From Hymenobacter edaphi (GTDB lineage Bacteria > Bacteroidota > Bacteroidia > Cytophagales > Hymenobacteraceae): DNA of 64,000 nucleotides. The stretch is from assembly GCF_003258365.1 (NCBI RefSeq), contig NZ_QHKM01000001.1, positions 1,240,001 to 1,304,000 on the forward strand, written 5' to 3'. Both the position numbers and the translations under genes were made by a program. Numbering within the stretch: the first letter of the stretch is position 1; each line of letters opens with the position of its first letter. Shown here piece after piece: positions 19,237 to 26,599 of the stretch. The notes beneath the pieces were generated by a model. The model had not been told where the DNA came from and made no database searches. It saw only the letters and a program-made list of their open reading frames with translations.

Positions 19237-19244
19237 AAACGGTT

Positions 19245-19802
19245 CTACCGAATTCCCTTCTCCGGGAAGCGGCCCTTTTTGGTGCGGTAAAAGGCTTTGA
19301 TTTTCTCCTCGTCCTGCTCGTAGTTGCCGGTGGGGTATACCACCGGGCCCACGCCGGCCTCCTTGCGGCCGTAGTCGAGGAAGCCGAGCAGGATGGGTAC
19401 GCCGGCGGCCTGGGCCACGTGGTAGTAGCCGCGGCGCCAGCGGGGCTGGTACTTGCGGGTGCCTTCCGGGGTGATAAGAATGATCAGGTCCGGGTACTGC
19501 TCGAACAGCTCGGTCATGGCTTCCACCATGCTGTTGTTCTTGCTGCGGTCGATGGGCAGCGCGCCCAGGCTCAGCATCAGCTGGCCGAGCACCGGAATGT
19601 CGGTCCACTCCTTTTTCACGGTGAAGCGCACGTTGCGGCGCATCAGGAAAAAGGCCGCGCGGGCGTACATAAAGTCCCAGTTGCTGGTGTGCGGGGCGGC
19701 AATCATCATGGCCTGCCGCACCTCGGGCGGAATGCTGGAGTGCAGGCGCCAGCCGGTAATCTTAAACCAGAACTTGGAAAAGGCCAGCCAGAAGCTGTTC
19801 AT
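19245..19802 (-). CDS. 1-acyl-sn-glycerol-3-phosphate acyltransferase-like protein
   Basis: The 185-residue PlsC-type acyltransferase has the HX4D motif as HTSNWDF near residue 37 and the PEGTRK motif near residue 113, with LGALPIDRSKNNS between. Family members acylate lysophosphatidic acid or other lipids at the inner membrane. An N-terminal amphipathic or partly membrane segment (FWLAFSKFWFKITGW) is present. The open frame extends upstream to 20078, but that part is an Arg/Trp/Pro-rich shadow of the patatin gene; MNSFWLAF is the real start. It follows the patatin gene by 43 bp, so the two may form a lipid-remodelling unit. Confidence 0.88.
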   Translation of the reverse strand: MNSFWLAFSKFWFKITGWRLHSSIPPEVRQAMMIAAPHTSNWDFMYARAAFFLMRRNVRFTVKKEWTDIPVLGQLMLSLGALPIDRSKNNSMVEAMTELFEQYPDLIILITPEGTRKYQPRWRRGYYHVAQAAGVPILLGFLDYGRKEAGVGPVVYPTGNYEQDEEKIKAFYRTKKGRFPEKGIR

Positions 19803-19845
19803 AGGGGCAACGGAAAAAGGGGCGTCAGGGGAAAAGCCAACAAAG

Positions 19846-20637
19846 CTAGCCAAAATCCCCGGCGGGGGCCACCAGCAGGGCCTCCAGCGCGGCGGCGTGC
19901 GCCAGGGTGTAGCGGTAGCCAATGTCGAACAGGGCCGGGGCGTGGCGCAAATCGGCCACGCGGTAGTCGCGCAGGGCGGGCGGCTGTAGCACCAGCGCGC
20001 AGCGGGCCAGGCGCGGGGCCACGTTGGTGCCGATGGCGAGCATAAAGGTGCGCTCGGCCACGTGGCGGATGCTCTCAATGCGGCCCTCGGGGTTGAACAC
20101 GTTGGTGTGCGCGCCTACCACCGCCAGCTCGGGCCGGTCGAGCAGGGGCTCCACCGGCAGGTTGTTGAGCAGGCCGCCGTCTACCAGCACCCGCCCCCGG
20201 TAGTCGATGGGCTGGCAGAGCACCGGCACGGCGCAGGAGGCCAGCAGCGGCGGAATCAGCGGCCCTTCGTCAAAAAATGCGGTTTCGCCGGCCACCAGGT
20301 CGGCGGCCGAGAGCGTGACGGGCAGGCTCAGGTCGGCAAAGGTTTGGTTGCCGGGCAGGTGGGCCACAAACAGCTTTTCCAGCAGCGTCAGGCTCACCAG
20401 CCCGCGCCGGTAGGCCGGCCGAACCAGCCGCAGAAAGCGCGTGTCGGTGAGCAGGCGCAGCACCTCCCGGGGCGGAATGCCGGCCGCGAAGAACACCGCC
20501 GCCAGCCCGCCCGAACTCACGCCCGACAGGGCTCCGATGGGCAATTGCAGCTCCCGCAGCGCCTCCAGCATACCCAGGTGGGCAATGCCCCGGGCCGCCC
20601 CGCCCGACAGGGCAATGCCTAGCTTGCGCGTGGCCAT
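19846..20637 (-). CDS. Patatin-like phospholipase family protein
   Basis: The 263-residue cytosolic or peripheral lipid acyl hydrolase has all patatin motifs: oxyanion GGAARGIAHLG at residues 12-22, nucleophile elbow GVSSGG near residue 38, and the catalytic Asp in DGGLLNN near residue 158. The start at 20637 (MATRKLGIALSGG) is 2 bp after the stop of the MBL gene, so the MBL, patatin and acyltransferase genes probably form one operon. Together they could remodel phospholipids; the MBL substrate is unknown. Confidence 0.93.
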   Translation of the reverse strand: MATRKLGIALSGGAARGIAHLGMLEALRELQLPIGALSGVSSGGLAAVFFAAGIPPREVLRLLTDTRFLRLVRPAYRRGLVSLTLLEKLFVAHLPGNQTFADLSLPVTLSAADLVAGETAFFDEGPLIPPLLASCAVPVLCQPIDYRGRVLVDGGLLNNLPVEPLLDRPELAVVGAHTNVFNPEGRIESIRHVAERTFMLAIGTNVAPRLARCALVLQPPALRDYRVADLRHAPALFDIGYRYTLAHAAALEALLVAPAGDFG

Positions 20638-20639
20638 GA

Positions 20640-21488
20640 CTACAGGTCGCTCAGGCGCAGCGTTTCGTGCAGGCGCACGCCGCGCTCGGTCAGCTGCACG
20701 GTGCAGGCCTCGGTGTGGGCGTCGTGCTCGAGCACCAGCACCCACTGCTCCTCGGCCGCGCGGCGCAGCACCTGTTCCTTCTCGGCCAGCGTCTGCAGCG
20801 GGCGCACGTCGTAGCTCATCACCCAGGGCATGGGCAGATGGGCCGTGCTGGGCAGCAGATCGGCCATAAACGCCAGCTTACGCCCCCGGTAGTCGAGCAG
20901 CGGCACCATCATCTTCTCGGTGTGGCCGTCGGCAAACACGATGTCCTGCAGCACGGGCAGTTCGGCCGGCACGCCCGCGGCCGGGTCGACGAAGCGCAGG
21001 TGCCCGCTTTCCTGAATGGGCCGGATGTTTTCGGCCAGAAAGGAGGCTTTTTCGCGGGCATTGGGCGCTGTGGCCCAGTCCCAGTGGCTTTGGTTCGACC
21101 AGTACGTGGCGTTCGGGAAGGCCAATTCCAGCTTGCCGTCGGGCGTGCGCGTCACCGAGCCGCCGCAGTGGTCGAAGTGCAGGTGGGTCAGGAATACGTC
21201 CGTCACGTCGGCCGCCGCGAAGCCCAGCTTGCGCAATGAGCCGTCGAGCGTGGCGTCGCCGTGCAGGTAGAAGTGCCCGCGGAATTTCTCGTCCTGCTTG
21301 TTGCCGATGCCGTTGTCGACCAGCACCAGCCGCCCCGCGTCCTCGATGAGCAGGCAGCGCATGGCCCAGGTGCACATGTTGTTGGCGTCGGCCGGGTACT
21401 GCCGCGACCATAAAGATTTGGGCACGACGCCGAACATGGCGCCGCCGTCAAGCTTGAAGAGGCCGGTATCGAGGGTGAAAACGTTCAT
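20640..21488 (-). CDS. MBL-fold metallo-hydrolase
   Basis: About 282 residues of metallo-beta-lactamase fold: the metal-binding HLHFDHCGG near residue 103, a later conserved DLLPSTAHLP with Asp/His ligands near residue 208, and a C-terminal LVLEHDAHTE. No signal peptide. It resembles quorum-quenching lactonase or hydrolase relatives, but substrate calls within this fold are unsafe. MNVFTLDTGLFKLDGG at 21488 is the better start than the one 33 bp upstream. It is first in a likely three-gene operon with the patatin and acyltransferase genes. Confidence 0.9.
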   Translation of the reverse strand: MNVFTLDTGLFKLDGGAMFGVVPKSLWSRQYPADANNMCTWAMRCLLIEDAGRLVLVDNGIGNKQDEKFRGHFYLHGDATLDGSLRKLGFAAADVTDVFLTHLHFDHCGGSVTRTPDGKLELAFPNATYWSNQSHWDWATAPNAREKASFLAENIRPIQESGHLRFVDPAAGVPAELPVLQDIVFADGHTEKMMVPLLDYRGRKLAFMADLLPSTAHLPMPWVMSYDVRPLQTLAEKEQVLRRAAEEQWVLVLEHDAHTEACTVQLTERGVRLHETLRLSDL

Positions 21489-21503
21489 GCCCGCAAGATG
21501 CAC

Positions 21504-21543
21504 AAAGCCGCCGGACCCCACGCGTAGTGGATCCGGCGGCTTT
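21504..21543 (-). terminator. Terminator of the small secreted protein gene
   Basis: Perfect 12-bp arms AAAGCCGCCGGA / TCCGGCGGCTTT with an inner CCAC/GTGG stem lie 26 bp past the stop at 21569. The T tract is short. Confidence 0.65.
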
Positions 21544-21568
21544 CAGGTAAGCCCCAGGCCGAAGAGAC

Positions 21569-21754
21569 CTAGTGCATCCAGGCCAGCATCCCCCGGAAGG
21601 GGTTGCCCGAGCCCCGGTAAGGCGTGTAGTTAGGACGGTGCGTGTGCGGCTTGCCCTTCATCAGGGACTTTACGTAGCGCGGGCGGGGGCGGGCTTCCGC
21701 CTGGCCAGCGCAGCCAAGCACAATCAGAGCGAGCAGAAGTACCATTTTGTTCAT
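21569..21754 (-). CDS. Tiny secreted basic protein with THRPNY motif
   Basis: The 61-residue product has a signal peptide (MNKMVLLLALIVLGCAGQAEA) and a mature part of about 40 residues that is basic and rich in P, R, Y, G and H. Its centre, MKGKPHTHRPNYTPYRG, matches MKGRIYTHRPSYKTYKG in the small gene at 27009. So there are two paralogues of an exported mini-protein about 5.3 kb apart. I recognise no family. The gene has its own terminator and an AT-rich upstream region of about 200 bp. Confidence 0.7.
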   Translation of the reverse strand: MNKMVLLLALIVLGCAGQAEARPRPRYVKSLMKGKPHTHRPNYTPYRGSGNPFRGMLAWMH

Positions 21755-21982
21755 AACTCAGAAGGCTTAAAGGTCCGTTACTGACACTAATTTATAACAT
21801 AACCAATCATATAAACCAAATAACAAGAAAATAATATGATTATTTACACAATTACGCGGTTAAGTCAAATTGATTATTTATATAATTTTAACAATAAAAG
21901 CCTTGATAAAACAAACGCCCGCGCCGGGCAAACTACGTTTGTGGCGTCTGAGGGCAGATTGATCGACCAGCCTAACCGGGCC

Positions 21983-21998
21983 TCACATGATAATGTGA
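21983..21998. promoter_or_regulatory. Palindromic site TCACAT-N4-ATGTGA, copy 1
   Basis: TCACATGATAATGTGA has perfect 6-bp arms identical to those of copy 2 at 22336. A degenerate -7 box (TATTCTGG, 22023-22030) starts 24 bp after it, upstream of the small ORF at 22066. Confidence 0.5.
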
Positions 21999-22065
21999 TA
22001 CCTCAAAGGCGCTCATTTGCGTTATTCTGGGAAGTTGTACTCGCCATTGTTTTTTACCCAGCCCT

Positions 22066-22317
22066 ATGGACGAAGCCTACTTCCTCGCAATCGGTTTTGA
22101 GCGGTGGGTGAGCCTGCTCCCGCTCCAGACGACCATGTACGTGCACCGCTGCCCCGCCCGCGACGGCGCCCGCCTGTACCTGTCCATCCCCCCGACGGCA
22201 GCGGCCGAAAGCTCCGCTGCCGCGCGCGCCAGCCTTGAGGCCCGGGTTGAGCGGTTTTTCAGCAAACACGGCGGGCGCACCCCCGTGGCGCTCCAGCGGC
22301 TAACGCCCGTAACCTGA
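22066..22317 (+). CDS. Small hypothetical protein
   Basis: The 83-residue product starts MDEAYFLAIGFERWVSLLPLQ and has an Ala/Ser/Glu-rich helical segment (AAESSAAARASLEARVERFF). No signal peptide or recognised domain. The codon use is GC-rich at third positions, unlike the AT-rich DNA just before it, which supports real coding. It is bracketed by two copies of the same palindrome, one upstream of its likely promoter and one after its stop. Confidence 0.5.
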   Translation: MDEAYFLAIGFERWVSLLPLQTTMYVHRCPARDGARLYLSIPPTAAAESSAAARASLEARVERFFSKHGGRTPVALQRLTPVT

Positions 22318-22335
22318 TTCCCCGACGCCCTGGCA

Positions 22336-22351
22336 TCACATATATATGTGA
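22336..22351. promoter_or_regulatory. Palindromic site TCACAT-N4-ATGTGA, copy 2
   Basis: TCACATATATATGTGA is a perfect 16-bp palindrome with the same arms as copy 1. A near-consensus -7 box, TACCTTCG (22375-22382), starts 23 bp after it and could drive the short RNA that ends at 22455. Confidence 0.5.
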
Positions 22352-22387
22352 CGCCCCCAGCCCACTCCGCCCTTTACCTTCGCCGGG

Positions 22388-22455
22388 TGCCGCACTGCTC
22401 GGCGGCACTTGGTGAACAATGGTAACGCCCCGACCAGCTGGTCGGGGCCTTTTTT
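22388..22455 (+). ncRNA. Candidate small RNA of about 70 nt
   Basis: Between the -7 box TACCTTCG and a strong terminator there is no ORF but two hairpins. The first is GTGCCGC / GCGGCAC (22387-22393 and 22402-22408), extended by two G-U and two C-G pairs. The second is a terminator stem formed by a 20-bp perfect palindrome (CCCCGACCAG / CTGGTCGGGG) followed by CCTTTTTTT. The exact 5' end is inferred from the -7 box. Confidence 0.4.
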
Positions 22456-22495
22456 ATGCACCCGGGCCCGAGCGCACGTCACAGGCCGGAAAAGC

Positions 22496-22529
22496 AAAAG
22501 GCCCTCCAGCGTGCTGCTGAAGGGCCTTT
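22496..22529 (-). terminator. Terminator of tRNA-Asp copy 1
   Basis: The stem AAAGGCCCT / AGGGCCTTT, read on the minus strand, is followed by TTTTGCTTTT, directly after the tRNA. Confidence 0.8.
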
Positions 22530-22531
22530 GC

Positions 22532-22604
22532 GGTCCGGACGGGACTCGAACCCGCGACCTCCGCCGTGACAGGGCGGCATTCTAACCGACTGAACTACCG
22601 AACC
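22532..22604 (-). tRNA. tRNA-Asp (GTC), copy 1
   Basis: On the minus strand the acceptor stem is GGTTCGG / CCGGACC, the D-arm holds AGTCGGTTA, the anticodon loop is CTGTCAC with anticodon GTC, and the T-arm is GCGGG-TTCGAGT-CCCGT. No CCA is encoded. The mature part is identical to copy 2. Confidence 0.95.
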
Positions 22605-22648
22605 AGGTAACCCGCTCTCGAAGCCGTGTGCTTTTCGTTAAGGTGCTG

Positions 22649-22678
22649 CAAAGGTAAGGCGGCTTTTGACATTTCAAA
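22649..22678 (-). promoter_or_regulatory. tRNA-Asp copy 1 promoter
   Basis: On the minus strand TACCTTTG (22649-22656) has TTTG (22675-22678) 18 bp upstream, a near-ideal -7/-33 pair for Bacteroidota sigma. Confidence 0.6.
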
Positions 22679-22786
22679 ATTGACCTACGCACTTATTTGT
22701 TGAAAAAAACCTGATTCCAAGACATGGAGCTGGTTTTTAAGCAAATAGCCAAGCAACTTTTTTTCTAAACCGCGGCCACCTCGCGC

Positions 22787-23842
22787 CTAGCGCGGCTCCG
22801 AGGCCGCGGCCTTGATATCCACCAGCTCCACGTCGAAACGCAGCACGGCATGGGGCGGAATGTCGGCCCCGGCCCCGCGCGCGCCGTAGGCCAGGCCCGA
22901 CGGAATCAGCAGGATGGCCTTGCTGCCCTTGCTGAGCAAGCCGATGCCCTCGTCCCAACCGGGAATCACCGCCCCTACCCCCAGCGGAAAATCAATCGGC
23001 TGGCCCCGCTTGAGCGACGAGTCGAATTCCTTGCCGCTGAGCAGCGTGCCGCGGTAATGCACCGACACCGTCTGGCCCTTGGTGGGCGGGGTGCCGCTGC
23101 CGGGCTGGGTAACGACGTAGTACAGGCCCGAAGCCGTTTTCTGGACCTGCAGGTTGTTTTGCTGCACGTAGTCCTGAATCAGCTTGTCGTCGACGGGCTT
23201 CTGCTTTTCCTCGCCCAGCTTCGCCTTGGCCTGCATGGCCTCCATCATCTGTTGCTGGGCCGCCATGGCGTCGGCCTGGCTCTGGATGGCGGCTACTTTC
23301 ACCAGCAGGCGCATGGTGTTGCCGTGCTTCTTGATCTGGGGCGGGGCGGGCTGGCCGGAGCTTTTGAGGGAGAGCGAGTCGGCGTTGAAGCGAAACGCGG
23401 CCGAGTCGCCGGGCTGCAGCAGCGAAATGGCTTCTTCCAGGCCGCCCTTGCGCACCAGCGCCTCCAGGGGCACGCGCACGGGGAAGCCCCCGGTTTGCTG
23501 GCGCGAGCGGAACAGCACCGAGTCCTTGGCCGTGCGGTACTCCACGTGCAGGGCCATTACCTGCCCGATGCGCTTGGCATAGGCCGCAGCAGCGGCGGCG
23601 GGCACCAGGGCGGGCTGGCGCGTGTAGCGCCCGTTCACGCGCTTGTAGATGCGGTACTCGATGCCCGATTTCAGGCGGTTGTAGGCCGGCGGGGTGGACG
23701 GCGCGGGCTTGGCCGCAGTCGGTTTCTTCTGAGTTGGCTTGGTCTGGGTAGGCTTGGTCTGAAAAGACAGCAGCGCGGCCAGCCCCAGCCCCGCGAGGGC
23801 GTAGCTCGCCGGTTTATTCCAACGGGTCATCGTCGTCAGCAT
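22787..23842 (-). CDS. FKBP-type peptidyl-prolyl cis-trans isomerase, exported, two FKBP-like domains
   Basis: About 351 residues. The N-terminus (to about residue 28) is a signal-like membrane segment, followed by a TKPTQTKPTQKKPT linker. Residues of about 60-195 form a degenerate FKBP-like domain. Residues 245-345 are a canonical FKBP: GQTVSVHYRGTLLSGKEFDSS, VIPGWDEGI, and the PSGLAYGARGAG and IPPHAVLRFDVELVD motifs. Such proteins help fold periplasmic or outer-membrane proteins. An ATG at 23830 is an alternative start. The gene lies between two identical tRNA-Asp copies. Confidence 0.9.
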   Translation of the reverse strand: MLTTMTRWNKPASYALAGLGLAALLSFQTKPTQTKPTQKKPTAAKPAPSTPPAYNRLKSGIEYRIYKRVNGRYTRQPALVPAAAAAAYAKRIGQVMALHVEYRTAKDSVLFRSRQQTGGFPVRVPLEALVRKGGLEEAISLLQPGDSAAFRFNADSLSLKSSGQPAPPQIKKHGNTMRLLVKVAAIQSQADAMAAQQQMMEAMQAKAKLGEEKQKPVDDKLIQDYVQQNNLQVQKTASGLYYVVTQPGSGTPPTKGQTVSVHYRGTLLSGKEFDSSLKRGQPIDFPLGVGAVIPGWDEGIGLLSKGSKAILLIPSGLAYGARGAGADIPPHAVLRFDVELVDIKAAASEPR

Positions 23843-23941
23843 CGGATAAAAAGAATTGGGCTGGCAAGATAGGGGCCCGCAGGTAGAATAGCCCCGCCGC
23901 GCTGGCGACCGGCCGGCGCCTTGCGGCCACGCCGGAAAAGC

Positions 23942-23975
23942 AAAAGGCCCTCCAGCGTGCTGCTGAAGGGCCTTT
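23942..23975 (-). terminator. Terminator of tRNA-Asp copy 2
   Basis: Same hairpin as at 22496, read on the minus strand after the tRNA. Confidence 0.8.
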
Positions 23976-23977
23976 GC

Positions 23978-24050
23978 GGTCCGGACGGGACTCGAACCCG
24001 CGACCTCCGCCGTGACAGGGCGGCATTCTAACCGACTGAACTACCGAACC
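23978..24050 (-). tRNA. tRNA-Asp (GTC), copy 2
   Basis: Base-for-base identical to copy 1, anticodon GTC, no encoded CCA. Its own -7 box TACCTTTG is at 24090-24097 on the minus strand. Confidence 0.95.
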
Positions 24051-24089
24051 AGGCTGCAATGTGGCCGGGGCGTTTCCCCGATTGCGCTG

Positions 24090-24122
24090 CAAAGGTAGGG
24101 GGCGATTTTGCCGCTTTGCAAG
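24090..24122 (-). promoter_or_regulatory. tRNA-Asp copy 2 promoter
   Basis: On the minus strand TACCTTTG (24090-24097) has CTTG (24119-24122) 21 bp upstream as a one-mismatch -33 element. The upstream DNA differs from copy 1, so the two genes have separate promoters. Confidence 0.55.
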
Positions 24123-24263
24123 CCCTGAGCGAAAGTTTTTCACCAAATCATTACCCGGCGGGCTGTTCTGGCTGATACCCAACCAGAAAAATTTCCCCAG
24201 GCCCCGCCGAAGTTTTCGGGCTGTGCCCCCAAAATAGCCGTGCTATGCTTGGCGCGCGTCGCT

Positions 24264-24271
24264 TACCTTTG
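24264..24271 (+). promoter_or_regulatory. accA -7 element
   Basis: TACCTTTG fits TAnnTTTG exactly and lies 67 nt before the accA ATG. No clear -33 TTTG is seen. Confidence 0.5.
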
Positions 24272-24338
24272 CCCTCCCCCATTTTCCACCGTAACCACGA
24301 CAACTGCGCGGCGACTTTCGGCCGCCGCCCGTTTGGCC

Positions 24339-25289
24339 ATGCTGCTCGACTTCGAACAACCGATTGCCGCCCTCGAAGGCAAGCTCCGCGAGATGCAAAA
24401 ACTGGCGCAGGAAAGCCAGGTTGACGTCTCGGAAGCCGTTGAGGCCCTCGAAACCAAAATCAAGGCCCTTAAAAAGGAGACCTACGCCAACCTCACCCGC
24501 TGGCAGCGCGTGCAGCTCTCGCGCCACCCCGACCGCCCCTACACCCTCGACTACATCGAGGGCATGACCCAGAAGTTCGTGGAGCTGCACGGCGACCGGA
24601 CCGTGGCCGACGACAAGGCCATGGTGGGCGGTTTTGCCGAGCTCGACGGGCGCACCGTCATGTTTATCGGGCAGCAAAAGGGGCGCAACACCAAGCAGCG
24701 GCAGCTGCGCAACTTCGGCATGCCCAACCCCGAGGGCTACCGCAAGGCCCTGCGCCTGATGAAGCTGGCGGAGAAGTTCGGCAAGCCCATCGTGACGCTG
24801 ATTGACACGCCGGGCGCGTTTCCGGGCCTGGAAGCCGAGGAGCGCGGGCAGGGCGAGGCCATTGCGCGCAACCTCAAGGAAATGTTCATGCTGAAGGTGC
24901 CGGTTATCTGCATCATCATCGGCGAGGGCGCCTCGGGCGGGGCCCTGGGCATTGCCATCGGCGACCGGGTGCTGATGCTGGAAAACACCTGGTACTCGGT
25001 GATTTCGCCCGAGTCGTGCTCCAGCATCCTGTGGCGCTCCTGGAACTACAAGGAGCAGGCCGCCGAAGCCCTAAAGCTCACCGCCACCGACATGCTCAAG
25101 GCCGGGCTGGTCGACGGCATCGTGAAAGAGCCGCTGGGCGGGGCCCATACCGACCCGGATAAGATGATTCAAACGCTGAAAAAGACCATCCTCAAAACCC
25201 TGGACGAGCTGGAAGCCCTACCCGGCGACGAGCGGATTTCGCAGCGCATCGACAAGTTCAGCCGCATGGGCGTAGTCGTTGAGGCATAG
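24339..25289 (+). CDS. accA: Acetyl-CoA carboxylase carboxyltransferase subunit alpha
   Basis: The alpha half of the carboxyltransferase that moves CO2 from biotin to acetyl-CoA, giving malonyl-CoA for fatty acid synthesis; it works with AccD in the cytoplasm. The 316-residue length fits. Visible features are the N-terminal coiled [24 protein letters not shown] near residue 64, [16 protein letters not shown] near residue 125, [19 protein letters not shown] near residue 152, and [12 protein letters not shown] near residue 194. The ATG at 24339 (MLLDFEQPI) is chosen over the 33-codon upstream extension. A 7-bp tandem array begins at the stop codon. Confidence 0.97.
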   Translation: MLLDFEQPIAALEGKLREMQKLAQESQVDVSEAVEALETKIKALKKETYANLTRWQRVQLSRHPDRPYTLDYIEGMTQKFVELHGDRTVADDKAMVGGFAELDGRTVMFIGQQKGRNTKQRQLRNFGMPNPEGYRKALRLMKLAEKFGKPIVTLIDTPGAFPGLEAEERGQGEAIARNLKEMFMLKVPVICIIIGEGASGGALGIAIGDRVLMLENTWYSVISPESCSSILWRSWNYKEQAAEALKLTATDMLKAGLVDGIVKEPLGGAHTDPDKMIQTLKKTILKTLDELEALPGDERISQRIDKFSRMGVVVEA

Positions 25290-25322
25290 GCAGTTGGCAG
25301 TTGGCAGTTGGCAGTTGGCAGT
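25289..25322. repeat. Heptamer tandem array (GGCAGTT), almost five copies
   Basis: GGCAGTT repeats from the last base of the accA stop codon to 25322 (four full units plus six bases). Confidence 0.95.
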
Positions 25323-25350
25323 GCTTACTTCTTGACCTGAGCATTGTTAT

Positions 25351-25385
25351 AAAAAAGCCCACGACTTGCGTTGTGGGCTTTTTTA
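25351..25385 (+). terminator. Terminator after accA
   Basis: The stem AAAAAAGCCCAC / GTGGGCTTTTTT with a short loop could work on both strands. Confidence 0.85.
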
Positions 25386-25400
25386 TTGAAGCTATTTGGA

Positions 25401-25514
25401 AACGTCATCCAGAGCGCAGCACAGCATCTCGCGTGCCGACACCAGATAGCATTTTCTCGTTCAACGAGGAAAGCATTATCCAGTGAGATGCTGTGCTGCG
25501 CTCTGAATGACGTT
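25401..25514. repeat. REP-like long hairpin, 30-bp arms with inner hairpin
   Basis: Arms 25401-25430 and 25485-25514 pair over 30 bp with one mismatch. The 54-nt loop contains an inner stem around TCGTTCAACGA. The arm core AACGTCAT..AGAGCGCAGC is that of the dispersed family. Confidence 0.92.
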
Positions 25515-25535
25515 CCTAAACCGGGTAACCGACAA

Positions 25536-26507
25536 TTATCCACCGACAACTCCTTTCACCGCGGCGGCCATGCGGACGGCCAGGGCTTCGATGTCGGTGC
25601 GGCGGGCCAGCACCTGCAGCCACTCGGGCGGAATGGCCTGCTCGCCGTAGTACAGGCCAGCCAGGCCGCCGGTGACGGCGCCGGTGGTGTCGGTGTCGTC
25701 GCCGAGGTTGACGGCGGCCAGCACGGCTTCGGCGTAGCTCTCGTAGCGCAGCAGGCACCAGAAGGCGGCCTCCAGGGTGTGCATGACGTAGCCGCCGCTG
25801 CCGATGGCCGTTGCGTGTACATCGGGCAGGCGGCCGCTCAGGATACGCTCGAAGTGCTCGGCTTCCTTGGCGGGAATATTCAGTTGCCGCAGTTGGGCAG
25901 GCGCGGCGGCGCAGAGCTGGGCATAAGCATCGACGGGTGCGAGGCCGGCGCGCAGGTGGCGGGCCATTTCCAGGTACAGCCAGCAGGCCACGGCCGAGCG
26001 AATGTGGCCGTGGGTAATGGCCGATACCTCGTGAATCAGCCGGAATCGGTCTTCCAACGGCATATCGACTTGGTAGAAAGCCAGCGGCAGGATGCGCATG
26101 AGTGCTCCGTTGCCGTTGCTGTACTCGTCGGTGCCGCCGGCCAGAATCAGGTCCGGATCAGCCTTCAGGCGTTGCAAGGCCTCGCGGGTGGTAATGCCGA
26201 TATCGAACACGTGGCCGTGCGGCGTCCAGAGGTTTTGGTAGTACCAGCGGCAGCTGTATTCGGCCACCATGCCCACGGTAAAGCCGTCGGCAATGGCCTG
26301 GGCCAGGCAGAACGTGAGCGAAGCGTCGTCGGACCAGGTGCCGGCGGGCTGGTTATGCGTGCCGTACGCGCGCATGGTCACGACGGGGTCCAGATGGCGG
26401 CGGGCGCGGCTTTCGAACTCGACGGGCACGCCGAGGGCGTCGCCGACGGCCAGGCCGAGCAGAGCGGCGCGGATTTGGGCTTCGGCGGAGGCTGGGGTTA
26501 CGGGCAT
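25536..26507 (-). CDS. ADP-ribosylglycohydrolase family protein
   Basis: The 323-residue all-helical hydrolase has the family's two metal sites: LGLAVGDALGVPVEF near residue 17 with GTWSDDASLTFCLAQ near residue 56, and the C-terminal NLGDDTDTTGAVTGGLAG near residue 265. HGHIRSAVACWLY is also conserved. DraG-type relatives remove ADP-ribose from proteins, nucleic acids or small molecules, so it may act in conflict or stress responses; the substrate is unknown. The longer open frame upstream crosses a terminator and is rejected in favour of MPVTPASAEAQ. Confidence 0.92.
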   Translation of the reverse strand: MPVTPASAEAQIRAALLGLAVGDALGVPVEFESRARRHLDPVVTMRAYGTHNQPAGTWSDDASLTFCLAQAIADGFTVGMVAEYSCRWYYQNLWTPHGHVFDIGITTREALQRLKADPDLILAGGTDEYSNGNGALMRILPLAFYQVDMPLEDRFRLIHEVSAITHGHIRSAVACWLYLEMARHLRAGLAPVDAYAQLCAAAPAQLRQLNIPAKEAEHFERILSGRLPDVHATAIGSGGYVMHTLEAAFWCLLRYESYAEAVLAAVNLGDDTDTTGAVTGGLAGLYYGEQAIPPEWLQVLARRTDIEALAVRMAAAVKGVVGG

Positions 26508-26599
26508 TGGCGGAAGGAATAAGGCCCGAAAGTAACAACGATGCCCATCCGGCGGCACCGTACGACCGCGCTGGTGGCAGGGCAGGCGCTTGCGCCGCA

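Larger units (their letters stand above)
22485..22607 (-). repeat. 123-bp direct repeat carrying tRNA-Asp and its terminator, copy 1
   Basis: This segment recurs identically at 23931-24053. Identity covers the terminator, the tRNA and 3 bp upstream of it; the flanks then diverge. Confidence 0.95.
23931..24053 (-). repeat. 123-bp direct repeat carrying tRNA-Asp and its terminator, copy 2
   Basis: Identical to 22485-22607, offset by 1446 bp. Confidence 0.95.
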
